From: Ampelomyces quisqualis
Taxonomy: Eukaryota > Ascomycota > Dothideomycetes > Pleosporales > Phaeosphaeriaceae
Direction of reading: 5' to 3'
Assembly (NCBI GenBank): GCA_018398575.1
Contig: JAGTXZ010000018.1
Span: forward strand, 3,720,001-3,784,000
DNA length: 64,000 nucleotides
The notes below the pieces were generated by a model. It was given only the letters and a program-made list of their open reading frames with translations. It was not told the DNA's origin and did not search any database. The position numbers and the translations under genes are program-made. Shown piece by piece: positions 30,940-42,172 of the stretch. Every line of letters starts with the position of its first letter. Position 1 is the first letter of the stretch.

Positions 30940-32380
30940 GGTGGCGGCGCAGTTCTTGTTGATCACGTGGTGAAGATGTAAGTGTCAACGCCCCGCAATG
31001 TGCGATACCGAAGAGTCAAACTGAGAATTGGAAGGAGATGACTGGTAAAAGAGATTGGATCCCACTTGGATCCATGTGCTTATTATCTACCTCTGATGGA
31101 TGCGACGTTCATGAGCCAGTACCTAAGGCAGTCGGCGGACCACGGCTGTCGTGCCACACGAGCAGAATGCTTGAGCGGCACGGCAACAAGCTCGCTCGCT
31201 TCTTGGCTATAATCCATGCCATGAGGACAAGATACGCCAGCCACTGTCTCGTCTATTTGATAGCGAAATTTTATTCTTTCCTTCACGTTCGGTCGTTCAC
31301 ATGCGCGCGTTTGAGCACATTGTGGAGATCCAAAAAGAGCAAGAATCGCCGCTCCCTGTACATAGGCTGTAGCGGGTACCCACTTCTGGACTTGCACTTA
31401 GTCGACGGAGAATTATATCTGATAGGCCCAGGAGGTAGTGGAGAAGTATTGGATCTTTGTACAAGCATTTCTCCTTATGCTGCATGCAGGGCTGCATTTA
31501 TCCCACACCACTTCTTGGTCATACTGGGTCGGCATGCCTAGCGTCGCGTAGTCTGTCTCCTGGAAGCTTCGAGCGGTCGGTGCATGTATTCGGGCCGTGT
31601 AGGATCTCCGAGCCATCGTACTCCGTAGAATGATGTGGTCTGTGGAGTTTATCGGAGCAGTCTAAGCGTGTCCAACCATTCATGCTCAAGCCTCACACTA
31701 CGTACCTACTCTGTATACGGATACATAGTTGATTCAAGCTTTAGCTTCTTTCCGACGCTCCACATCACATCGTGACCGAAGATCCACCAAGCTGTGCCGC
31801 AACTTGACATGCAGAATCTTAGCGGCCAGTCCAACCCATCTACCTGGTCGGATTGTCCTATTGCGCGGCGTGTCTGCCTTGATGAGTTGATAAAGTTCTA
31901 CTGGGCGGGTGCGGATATCGCGCATGCAGGAATGTCAAGGCCAGATTGGTGGGCTGGTCATGATACGGAAGGACCTTCCAGAAACGCGCAAAGTTGTCGC
32001 CACTGTGCTGGGTTGAATGTCACCGGAGTGTATGCAGTCGCCCGCACGTAGCCCTGCTTGAAGTGAGCTCTTCAAGGCAGTTAGAATCACAAAGTGGCTT
32101 TGAAAACGAAATATAAGTAGCTGAGCAGAGAGGTTGCCTATTTTGGGAGATGCGAGCTCAGGTCGCGGTATGAATCTTGAGCCATCGTTGGTTGTGGATG
32201 GCATGGTTGTCTCGCGTACCGTGCTACAAGGCATAGTGTTGGGTGAAAGTTACGTGAATTCTAATTCATTCTGTTCTCACGATACCTTTGTACAGGCACG
32301 TTGATCATTTCGTAACGGAGTCTAATCTTGAATTGGTTCGACATTGTGGTTTTGTTGTCTCGGCAATCCCGTCGCACTTG
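30940..32380. other. intergenic, no supported gene
   Basis: This is the promoter side of the Atg22-type gene and the 3' side of the MFS gene. A 167-codon plus-strand frame near 31038 has no motif and is treated as chance. One TACTCCGTA word lies at 31619-31627. Confidence 0.5.
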
Positions 32381-34093
32381 TCATTTTTTCGATGCCGCAG
32401 TCAATTTATCGCGATATGCACGACCTCGAACCCGAATGAAGAAGAGACCCCCGAGACATAGCAAGTCAAGAACAGCTAATCCAGTGAAGCACCATCCATA
32501 TCCTATGGCACTCAATATTGAGTCCATGATGGCCGCGGCAATCGCGGCTCCAATGTTCCTCAGTAAACTAGATAAAGCAATAAGGGCTGCCGTTGAAGTT
32601 GGCATACACTCGGTCTGATAGCTCGTACTTGATACCATGATGATTCCTGTTCCCGAGGCGGCTATGAAGGTAGATAGTCAGCAGAATATCACAGAACGAC
32701 CCCGGCACCACTCACCTAAAGCTGATGAGACCAATCCGGCCGCAGGATGGAAGCTTCTCGACACAAACCAGCCGAACATGATCTTTCCGGCCGCGGTGAT
32801 AAAGTAAGCGTATATTTGTATGTCTAGACGTCGCTCTGGTGGCGGGTTCTCGCCGTTGTGCTTAGTCCTGTAGTGACGGTAAAGGACGTCACCAACGCGT
32901 CCAACAGCGAAAGATGCAATGGTTAATGCCACACCTACGAGAGTCAGCAATATTTGGGGGAGTAAATGTGTGCACTTACCAGGAGCGAGGTATGCGTATC
33001 CTGTCTCGCTTCCGTCCCAGCCATATCGTGTCTGCCAGACCCTTGGGAATACCACGTAGATCGCAGAGAGCCCAGCAAAATTAAATGCCGACGTGAAGCT
33101 CAGCACAAAGTTTGGGACGAAAGCCAAAACTCGGAAAATTCCCGTGAAAGTTGGCTTTGGGGGTTTAGGATATAGCCCGTCTGCGACGAGCTGCTTTTGC
33201 CGGAGACGCGGCACGACAAACCAGCTGGAATCAGCGTATACACTTCCGTTGCCGACCAGACATCGTAGAGTTTCGGGTAGGAAGAAAAGGATGAGGAGGT
33301 ATACTGGAAGACATGCAACCGCCGCGTGGAATTAGCTTGAAAATGTTCACTAGCTTAAGAATGGCCGCTTGCTTACAGAGAAAGCCGAACACCCAGCGCC
33401 AGGTGCTCTCACGTGAGAACTGGCCTCCAATGAGAGGCCCAAGCAATGGTCCCAGCTGCGGGCCAAGAAGGAATAGTCCTATTCGCGAGGCGCGTTTTGC
33501 AGGCTCAGTCACGTCGGCTACAGTTCCGGCTCCGATCGAAGTCACCATGGAGGACCCAATGGCCTTTTGTGTGTTAGTGAGTTTAAAAAGTGGGAGGCTG
33601 CGAAGTGTACCTGGAATACTCGCAGAGTGAACAAGCCGCCAACCGTGGGTGGCAATGTAGCTAGCAGCGTGTTCGCAGCGAGGAAGACTGCCAGGGACGT
33701 CACATAAATCATCTTTCGTCCACCATAATCACTCAGTGTAGCCCCGAACATGGGAGCGATGCCGAAGACTGCCCAATACACGCTGACCGAGGCATTAATG
33801 ACAACACTCGAAGTGTTGAAGATCTTCTCGAATAGTATCAAGCTAGGTAGGTAGACAGCTCCAGTAAGTGGGGAGAAGAAGCCCGCTGCCGTGACGATGA
33901 GAACGATACACCACTGCCGCGAATGTGAGAAGGCTGAATATGGCGGTGCGGCCGCTGATGCTGGCGCCTTTTCGACATCGAGATCCGATGTGGGTGTTCC
34001 TGGTGACATTTCTTTGGTCGTGGACCTCGATGTTGGTCTGTAATTTTTGTCACCGGAAAGTACTGTCGAGATGGGTATCTCCTTGTTGTCCAT
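32381..34093 (-). CDS. MFS transporter, DHA1 (drug:H+ antiporter) type
   Basis: Five exons (34093..33611, 33563..33377, 33303..32980, 32934..32716, 32661..32381) give 497 residues with introns of 45-73 bp. The cytoplasmic N-terminus (about 60 residues) is followed by twelve predicted helices in two halves. The loop between helices 2 and 3 carries GATLSDYGGRKMIY (117-130), the MFS motif A. GLFLLGPQLGPLLGPLIGG corresponds to the DHA1 motif C region. The last helices include SLLRNIGAAIAAAIMDSI. Such proteins export small molecules across the plasma membrane, and the yeast dityrosine exporter Dtr1 belongs to the same DHA1 group. The gene is divergent from the isocyanide synthase gene 2.5 kb away, which suggests product export, but this is inference. 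Confidence 0.85.
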
Positions 34094-34652
34094 GGTGATG
34101 ATGAGAAGCCTTCGCAACAGAGAACGAAGGAGTTGAAACAGCCTTGGGCTGATGGTGCAATGCCAAAAGCCACGACACGGTCCATATATGGCATTGTACT
34201 ACTACCGGCTGTTATACAGCGCAGCATGCCGACAGCTAAATCCCGAGGACGAAAACTAGCTCAAATGGCATCGTCACCGGTAAGATGTGGGCTAGGCGGT
34301 GCAGTGAGTGAGCTCCGCCAAGTTCACTAAAGCTGTTCGGCGCTGGTCGCAAATCTTCGGCAGGAAGCGAGCATCCCAACTCGAAATATCTTCGGAACGC
34401 AGCTAGGCAGTTAAGACGAATCCTCCCGCCCGCCATCACGTAAATACGCGAGATAATTCTGGTTCTATGGTGCGCTACTGCAATCTATCAAAGGTAGCCT
34501 CATTTCGAAAGCGGACTTACCCGCCCCCTGTGCTGACCTGAAGTTTTTGACGGTGCATAGTAATAGTGCCAAGGGAGACTTTAATCTTCCCTGACCCCTG
34601 CTCTAAAACCTTAGCTAGCTTGTTGACATCATGCTCCACTTACACCTCCTCC

Positions 34653-34861
34653 CCAAATATTTTGCTTAGCAAGGTGGCCTACGCAGCGCATAGAAAGTTC
34701 ACATTATTATCACTTTCAAAGCTTTTGAGATAACTGCCAGAGTCAGGACAAGCTAGATTTCTAGTGCATTAGACAGTTTACACTAGCTTAGAACTTGGTT
34801 AAACCACCAGTTGCAACTTTCTATGTGCCGCGTAGGCTACCTTGCTAAGCGAAAGATCTGG
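34653..34861. repeat. small element with about 47-bp terminal inverted repeats
   Basis: The left arm (34653-34699) and the reverse complement of the right arm (34815-34861) match over about 47 bp, with the core GCTTAGCAAGG identical. Most differences are C/T or G/A transitions. The 115-bp centre has no coding potential. A target duplication is not evident. It looks like an old MITE or a fold-back element. Confidence 0.65.
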
Positions 34862-35250
34862 CGCTAGGCACCCGAGCCAGGGGAGGGTGTGTAGGGCTTT
34901 TATACGCTACTACTACACTGTAAAAAAATAGGCAAGTAGGCTAACAAACTTCTGAAATATGCGGTATCTTCTAGGTTCTGGTTGACGTGTCTCCTGTTCT
35001 ATCACGCGGAAGGATTTAACGCCCTGATTTGCTAACAGTAAGTAGGGCAGCCCTGGCTAGGCTCGCCACCAAGGACATCATTGCTGGGATGTTTGCGCTG
35101 ACGGTTCGACAAGACCAAGAATTCCAACACGAGGCGGAACGGGTCGCTGGAGTTCTGCCCCACACAGCACACCCTCAAGGACAATTCTTACATTGCCAAC
35201 ATCAGCTGCGAAACCTTAATCTTAGCCGCCCGTCGCCAGGCAAACAGGGC

Positions 35251-35767
35251 TAGAGATGGGCGCTTATTATACCGTACAAAATACAGTTACAGTACAATAC
35301 CGTATGTACAGCCTTGTGAATCTCGGTTACAAGCACCTGTACGAACAGGGTGTGCACGGACTGATTTTTGCCGTGTTTTCTGTGTTTTGTAACCCCCCTA
35401 TGCTAGCTCCTGTGCCCACCTCTTCTACAACGCGTCCTAAAGCCGTATATATTACAACAGGAGCAGCTGAGCGGAACTGGAGTATACACGCCTATATACA
35501 CTTAAAAGCTCGCAACAGATTAACTAATAAGCGTATACAAAAGCTTGAATATCTGTTATAGAACCTCTTGAAGCAGAAGGAGAATAAGGCTCCTAGTAGC
35601 ACTGTGTTGCTGCTAGAAACCTAGGGTGAATAGATCCTCATATATAACCACCTTCTAGATATAGCTTAGTGCTAATATACGAGATACCGTACAACAACAG
35701 TATGGTGTACAATACTGTACTGTATGTACAAGTTTTTGAGCTCGCTTACCGTATCAAGCCATCTCTA
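35251..35767. mobile_element. non-autonomous hAT-type element (MITE) with 8-bp target duplication
   Basis: The 517-bp element begins with TAGAGATGG and ends with its exact inverse, CCATCTCTA. It is flanked on both sides by the same 8 bp, AACAGGGC (35243-35250 and 35768-35775), the duplication length made by hAT transposases. Subterminal GTACAGTAC and ACCGTA-type words occur at both ends, as expected for transposase binding. No transposase frame is inside. The identical flanks indicate a recent or well-preserved insertion between the transporter and the isocyanide synthase. Confidence 0.85.
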
Positions 35768-36604
35768 AACAGGGCTGCAGGAACTTGCATCACGCTAGTA
35801 ACGGGCCGTTGCACATACGAAAGAGCTCGGATTTTTTGGGGTATCAGCCCGTGCACGAGCATCATAAGCGCTCTGCGATCAAGTCTAACAACAGATAGAA
35901 TCAAAACAGCAAGAGCTGATAGAATATAGGTATGCTATCTATTTGAGACTGTTTAACAACGAATGCATCGTCAAATGAAAGGGCAATGGTTAAACTCCAA
36001 CAACAACAGCGTTTTCAAGTCTGACAGGCGACCACAATGATGCTGCTCTACTCAGCCGTTGCCTAATTCATAAGGAAACAGGTAGATCTTTGTCAGATGA
36101 TCCTAAATTCTGGCTAAGATGTGGGATGCATTTCCACCAACGTACACGATCAGCAAATCTCGGCCCATATTCTCGACCTAGGCCATCTGAGCACTTGTCA
36201 ACGGACCCTGCAACCGAGCTAGTATGCGCAGCAACCCTTATAAGCCCCAAAACAAAGATTTTATGGGGTATGCATGGTGGCACATAGACAGTGGGGTCTG
36301 GATTAGATTCCATCACCAGATGCAATAGCTACTAACGTAGGCCAAGTGCTAGACCGACACGCGGCTCAGGTGGCGACCTTAGTCCTGATCAGCCAGGTGC
36401 AGATCTATACTCGTGGCTTGCGTGTAGTGGCATACGAGCTTCGCGAGGACAGTATACGTCAGACCGAAGTGTTGGAATCGACGACCATTTCTAGCGCTAA
36501 AATACTCCCAGCATCCTCCAATTCAGCCTGTTGGGCGCACAAAGTCGAAGTCCTCCGCAAGTAATCTTTAATCTGTTCCACGCACATCTTTCTACAAGTT
36601 GACC

Positions 36605-38452
36605 ATGGACACCGGTTCGTCCCCTTATCACTCTATCAGAGCCCTGTTCTGCCGTGGGCATAATGGTGATCTACTGTCAATTGAAGGCCGTTGTGCCAGC
36701 ACGATCTCGAAATGCTGGTCTACACTTGGTGACCTCAAGCTGAAGGGTACACCCAGTTTGAGATCACTTCAGTCCGGCATCCAAGTCCACACTACCATCA
36801 TCGACACAACACAAGCGGAAAGTCTGCCCATCTGTCCTGCATCGACATGCCACTTGCATACCATACGAGAACTGTCCAGGCCAGGCAAAGACTATCACTT
36901 GGGAGTTCTCAGCTGCAACGACGTCGAGATCACAACAACATCAACTCCTTTTCGCGAGTGGCTGGAGACCTTTATTTTGTTGGAGACAAGTCTTCGACCT
37001 GAAAGCGAGGCGGCTGACTTGCAAGACCTCAAGACTCTACAGACCACATGGAGCATAACGATGCTATTTGTGAGCATGCTGAAGAATGTGGCATCGAACG
37101 ACGAATGGGCAATGGGCAAGGATCTCTTCCAAAGACGGGTTGCAGACTTCGTTGCTCGCAATGAACGAATACAAATGGCCTTGCCCGCTTTTCCTTGCAA
37201 GTCGCCCAGCTCACGCAAGGTCGGAGGGACCGCTCCAGACATGGCCGAACGTATCGCCTTGCGTACACTACACCAATTTGCAAAGGCAGTAAAAGCGATC
37301 TATTCTCCAGGTGTCACAATATGGATCGTGAGTGACGGTCACGTGTTCTCAGACTGCAGTTAGTACCTCCGGGTCGTGTTTTCAGCACTTTGCTAACGTG
37401 TTCAAGTTGGTGTGGATGATGAGGTCGTCTCCAAATACGACAAAGACCTCCTCACAACATACCAGAGCATGTTCACCTCAGCAGAAGACCATGAATGTGT
37501 TCGATTCCGAGGGCTCACAGAAATGTTCTTTTCTAATGAGGACGCTCAAGCATATTTCGACCCAGACTGGATTGACCTCTTCAACGTCGAGCATCCTATA
37601 CAATCCAAGTGTGCGACAGATGTCGAACTTGCCCGCAGAATCATGATGCTGGGGTTCCAGAGTTCTAAAGACCATTTTCGCAAATTGATTGCCGAGCAAC
37701 ACCCACCGACGTTGAGCCTGTATCGAGGTCAAGCACGGTTTATGCAAGACGATCTCTCTGATCCAAAGTTTCTGGCAATGTCCACCAAGCAAAAGAAGAA
37801 GCTCTCTTTCCTTGTGGCTGCGGAGATGATCGCACGGAATCAAGCATACTCCAACCTGCTGGAACTCCTCCTTCCCAATTTTGTTCGCCTTTCGATTCAT
37901 GCCCACTCCAACCGAGGCCCCAAGTTTGGCATCTGTCTCCTTCCACGCAGTCAAGTACACGCAATAGACGCCATTGTGGACCGACATACCCTCTGCCCGT
38001 CGTACGAATTCCAAGTGCCTACACCATGGCATAATTCCATCATTAAGATCAAAGGAGATGATGTGGTATACCTGGGCAAAGCTGAAATCGTTCAAAAAGC
38101 GATTGATCAAGGCACCTTTGAGGGCGGGTGGGTTGAGGACGAAATTGAAGGAGGGCACTTTGCACTTCAACCAGTGTTCACAGTTGCCTCTCCTCCTTCC
38201 ACAGCCACCGAGTCTACTTCCACAGTATACATGAACTACAACGACGAGAAGCAGATGACGGCCAAGAGTCAGATCCTCGACGTGGTGATGATCGATGCAT
38301 TACCTGACGAAACGAAGGTGCGACTGGCAGGCCGATTGCTCGGTAAGATGTATCGGATCTTGGAACTTTCTCGATCTGTATTGAGGCGCACCACCAACTC
38401 GAGATCTGAGCCAGCATCCGGTAAGCGTGGAGTGGGGATCAGCACATGCTGA
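36605..38452 (+). CDS. isocyanide synthase (DIT1/PvcA family)
   Basis: Two exons (36605..37358 and 37407..38452) with a 48-bp intron give 599 residues. The splice joins SDGHVFSDC to IGVDDEVV and restores the family signature. Conserved blocks are FPCKSPSSRKVGGTAPDMAE (196-215), WIVSDGHVFSD (240-250), LYRGQARFM (about 356-364) and SIHAHSNRGPKFG (414-426). The DIT1/PvcA family turns an amino-acid amine, using ribulose-5-phosphate, into an isocyanide or formyl group, as in yeast dityrosine and bacterial/fungal isocyanide products. The first about 190 residues and the tail after about 480 are family-variable. No fused TauD oxygenase domain is present, so it resembles the stand-alone DIT1-like clade. 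The gene is intact and faces away from a DHA1 transporter. No cytochrome P450 partner is in the window. Confidence 0.88.
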
Positions 38453-40172
38453 AGAATAATAGGCCTAGGTAGCGTTCCGGTCAATAGTGTCATTTCCATA
38501 GTATATTGTCATTCCTCAGATCTTGCACAACGTCGTCGCGTGCCTTGCTTTTGTCAGAAACCTGCCAATACAAATTTGGCCGGATATGCAAACTGTTTAC
38601 CCCATGCAGTCATCGCTTCGAGTGCCCGGATGCGGCGGGTGCATCCTCGTAACCACTCTCACGCCAAGGTGTCCCTGTTGCTGTAAATCTAGGTTACCAA
38701 GCCAATGACTTGTTGTTTCGCAAAAAGCCAAGGCAAGAAGGCAACATGCAGGATATAGCCGCGAAGCTCAACACTGCGCGATATAAAGCCAGGCTAGCCT
38801 AGCGGCCGAAATACAGCCGCGTTGTAAGATCTCATGTCAGCCTCGCTTGAACGGCGGGATTCTGTGGCAGAGTGAAGGAATCTAGTTCTTGCATTGGCTG
38901 GTCGTGCTTCGGCCGCGGTAGGTAGGCTAGCCTACGGTACCGGTAGCCTGATGTCGCGTATTTGTCCCGAGTTCGATTTCGGCGCACGATCATGAACACG
39001 AGCTGCATGCACGTGCGCATCGCATGCCCACCCGTGCCGCACGCGCGACGGGACGCTTACGGGCCGCTGGGCTTAGAGTTGACTGCACACGTACAGTAGA
39101 CGACGCATGTATGTGGCATGGTGTTGGGGGCTGTTAAAGGTGAGCGTCTTGACTGCTCCTGCTTGGAAGATGACTGGACCACGTTCTTGCTGACGACGTG
39201 AGCGCTCGTGCATATGCTGCAGACGCTTTCCTACGTGATGAAGACGATGGACACGCTAGAGTTCTGGAAGAGACATGCGTGGTTCAGGCTGCTGGATCTG
39301 TCAGATGCAGCGAGCGGACCCTAGTGTACGCTCTGCCCTACTAGGTCGCACGAGGTGACATGCACAAGAGTCCGTTCGGGCCCGCGCGAAAGGAAAGGGC
39401 CAAGCTTTGCTATGCTTCGATCTACATACTTAGGCGTAAGGCGCTAGTAGCAGAGGCTTGCCGCTTGCAGTATACGGGAACAGTGGCTCAGCGGGATAGA
39501 CTCAATCTTGGGTTTGTGTGGCGTCATGGTATCATTGATATTCTAGCAACTTACAGATGCCAAGCCTAGAATCTAATGGTTCTTGCTGTTTCAATGCTGT
39601 TCATAATTAGCTCAAATTTTTGCTGTATTCTATAGCTTTGCATACCTTTCTAACACAGCAAGCTTCTCTTTCCATAGTGTACATACGCTTATCCAACGCC
39701 ACTAAAGTTTATTTTTCCAATATCTCCAAAGTTTAATATTTAGGCTTAACAACATTCTGCTGTGATTGCAAGCATCAAGCCTGTGCGAAGCAGTAATCGT
39801 TTACGATCCTTAAATGAAACTATTAGGCCTAAGTGAGTCGTGACAAAGATAGACCGGAAATGTTATAACAATAGGCTAATTTAGTTCCGCATAATGCTCC
39901 ATCAATACTTATGTCTTAGCAGTTTGCACTTGTAAATGTTTTACTATTGATCTGCCATTATCGACTCTGAGCGATTGAAGATCATCGTAGGCTACCTAAT
40001 GCGCTTTCTGTCGTCTCTAGAAACTAACAAACTTACCAAAACTTGACGCAGAAACCTGGTTGGCCGCTCGCGAAGCACTCAAATGCGGAATTTCAATTTG
40101 CTATGTGACGCATCTGGATGACAGTTGCATGGTCGTTCATTAACGTCATCCACATGTGCCCACGTGGCAAAC
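38453..40172. other. gene-free relic zone
   Basis: Downstream of the isocyanide synthase no reading frame has a recognisable motif. The region contains an imperfect inverted repeat at 38791-38934 and looks AT-rich by eye from about 39.6 to 40 kb. Confidence 0.5.
38791..38934. repeat. imperfect inverted repeat, possible MITE ends
   Basis: AGGCTAGCCTAGCGGCCGAA on the left matches the reverse complement of TTCGGCCGCGGTAGG followed by TAGGCTAGCCT on the right, with a few extra bases in the right arm. The right arm includes the perfect 14-bp palindrome GTAGGCTAGCCTAC (38922-38935). The interior of about 90 bp is non-coding. Confidence 0.45.
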
Positions 40173-41333
40173 TTACCACATGACAGTGCCGACTTGATCG
40201 CATCTCGACTTGCAGTTATAAACGCTATGCTCCGACATGTGACCGAATCCTCCATTCTCTGGCTTCATAGCCCATTCTCGGATCGTATAGTATGCTTGCC
40301 CCGTAAGTGTTACGCCAAAGCGGCGGCGGAAGTTTGGATCCTTCTTGAGCAAGACCTTGAGCGTATGGATATTTTTGTTGAAGCAAGCGAGATCAATAGG
40401 TGTGATCGCCTCATGTTAGTAACCTACGAAGGACTTGTAGTGCGTAGCAATCTAATTGACATTGACCTTGCCTATATCCTGCAGTTCCCTAACTGCCCCG
40501 CAGTTCCTGTACATCACTGCGATGTGGATTGGACTATGCCTGACTGCTGTATTTACGCATGTGATGACTATATCGTAGCTGTTTGTGCGGCACACATCGG
40601 CAATCGTACTTGCGTTAAGCTCGAAGGGTTTCACCAGAAGTCCTTTGTGGAGCTGCTGCACCATCCGAATCTTCCAAACCCAAATGGCTGAGTCCGTCCA
40701 GCCACTAAATAACGCTTTGCTGGGTCTTCCAGACTGCTTACAATGGAGTTCTACGAGGTTGTGCACCATCGCAGACGTGTTGTACGAGATCGCCAGGAGT
40801 ACAGCAGCCTCAACAGAAAACTAGGCAGTTTGTGAGGCACGCGTCGCTAGGGGCATGGTGAGCGTAATAATACGGGCCTCGACGTGTTCAACTACGATCG
40901 TAAAAAATCTGACGTCTTGAAGTTTGATCACGTTAATCAACGGGTTCCCGAAGACATCGTCAACGCGCGTGTAGTTCAAGTCATATGGAAGGCTACCAAG
41001 TAGATATCGCGTGAGGGTTTCACTTTGTACATATATAGCTACAGTAAGCTTCACTGACTCGGAAGTGGTTCTTGTATCAGTGAAGTCATCCCACCATTGT
41101 TGTGGATTATGAAGCTGGGGAACCGAGGTAATGATCGCATGAGCGATGATCTCCTTTCTAGTGGTCATGCTTAGGACTTGGCACAGCTTTTTCAGAGCAC
41201 CAGGATACACATCTACTCGTTTGCTTGGGCACATATGACTCATGACGAATTCCATGAATTCATTGACCCTCTTAACAAACGCCCTACCAAAACTGTGGGA
41301 TGCTCGCTGCTCGACACGACAAGGACGAAACAA
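40173..41333 (-). pseudogene. ankyrin-repeat gene broken by in-frame stops
   Basis: One frame runs from 41333 down to a final TAA at 40175-40173, with only three interruptions: TAG at 40823-40821, TAG at 40454-40452 and TAA at 40418-40416. Between them the sequence keeps ankyrin-like helices: DVFGNPLINVIKLQDVRFF, HSPIHIAVMYRNCGAVREL, and ITPIDLACFNKNIHTLKVLL. The absence of frameshifts and the CpA-derivable stops fit RIP inactivation rather than neutral decay. The N-terminal part before the ankyrin region has no known domain. Confidence 0.65.
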
Positions 41334-42172
41334 TCGAGGTTATTCACTAGTACTGCGAACGCATCTTGGTTCCAAAAGCCGGCGAAGGTTGCGATTTGGG
41401 TTCATTCTCCAATATGTACGAGTTGAAGTAGCCTGTATGGATTAATCTCCGCTGATACAGGAGCAAAAGATGTGCGCGTCTGAAGAAATTATCATAACAG
41501 GCTTGTGAGCGAAGAGGGTAAATTAGTTGACAATTCACACGGTGTTGAGTTGAGTGCGCGTGGGTGAAAGAAAATGCATAGCGAGCTCTGCATTCCATTT
41601 ATGCAACGGTGCTACTGACTAGTGTACATCGAGCAGGAGCAATGATGTATTCATTTACGATCACCTTCGGGGTAGAATTAGGAGAATCATGCTAAAGACC
41701 CCAATATTGAGTGAAAGCATGTCCGCCTCGTAACTGGTATTTGTCTGCTCTGCTACACGAATGGTCTTGGGAAAAGCAGCTTTTCCGTCCAGGAACAAGT
41801 AATTATGACCTAGCTCCCGAGCTCTTTTATGCTTGTAAATTGGATCAAGGTTTAGGGTGGCAATACATGAGGGCGGTTTGATCTTGGTGATAGACGTGAG
41901 AAGCACAACGCAAGAAAGTACTTGGCTTACTGCGCTGGAGGCCGCAGATCTCTCGCTCACCACGACTTGCGACTATATAATTAAGGTGAGAGCGTTTCCC
42001 GAATATCAAGTAGGTCTATGGGTACTAGCTATCTTTTAAGCTTCTGTTCCACTTTTGGCTTTCTCAACTTTTCGCTGCTGGACCCAGCGCGCTGGCCCAA
42101 CGTGCGCTCAATCACAACACACACACGGCCTGTTCCTAGCGAAATAGAGGTCTCTGTGCTGTTGAAGTAGTT
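41334..42172. other. intergenic, only short frames
   Basis: Minus-strand frames at 41347-41598 and 41661-41963 may be further scraps of the decayed ankyrin gene, but show no motif. Nothing else is seen. Confidence 0.4.

Larger units (their letters stand above)
34094..36604. other. 2.5-kb divergent intergenic region with two inserted elements
   Basis: This separates the starts of the MFS transporter (minus) and the isocyanide synthase (plus). It looks AT-rich by eye, carries no intact gene, and holds a 209-bp inverted-repeat element and a 517-bp hAT-type miniature element. The remaining promoter-proximal parts are about 560 bp on the MFS side and about 830 bp on the synthase side. Confidence 0.6.

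Noticed and set aside
31038..31541. 167-codon frame between the Atg22-type and MFS genes
   Set aside because: No motif, no splice-compatible extension, and a composition unlike the neighbouring genes.
39480..39535. tRNA-like A-box (GTGGCTCAGCGGG) on the plus strand
   Set aside because: No B-box (GGTTCGAANCC-type) follows at the proper distance and no acceptor stem can be formed.
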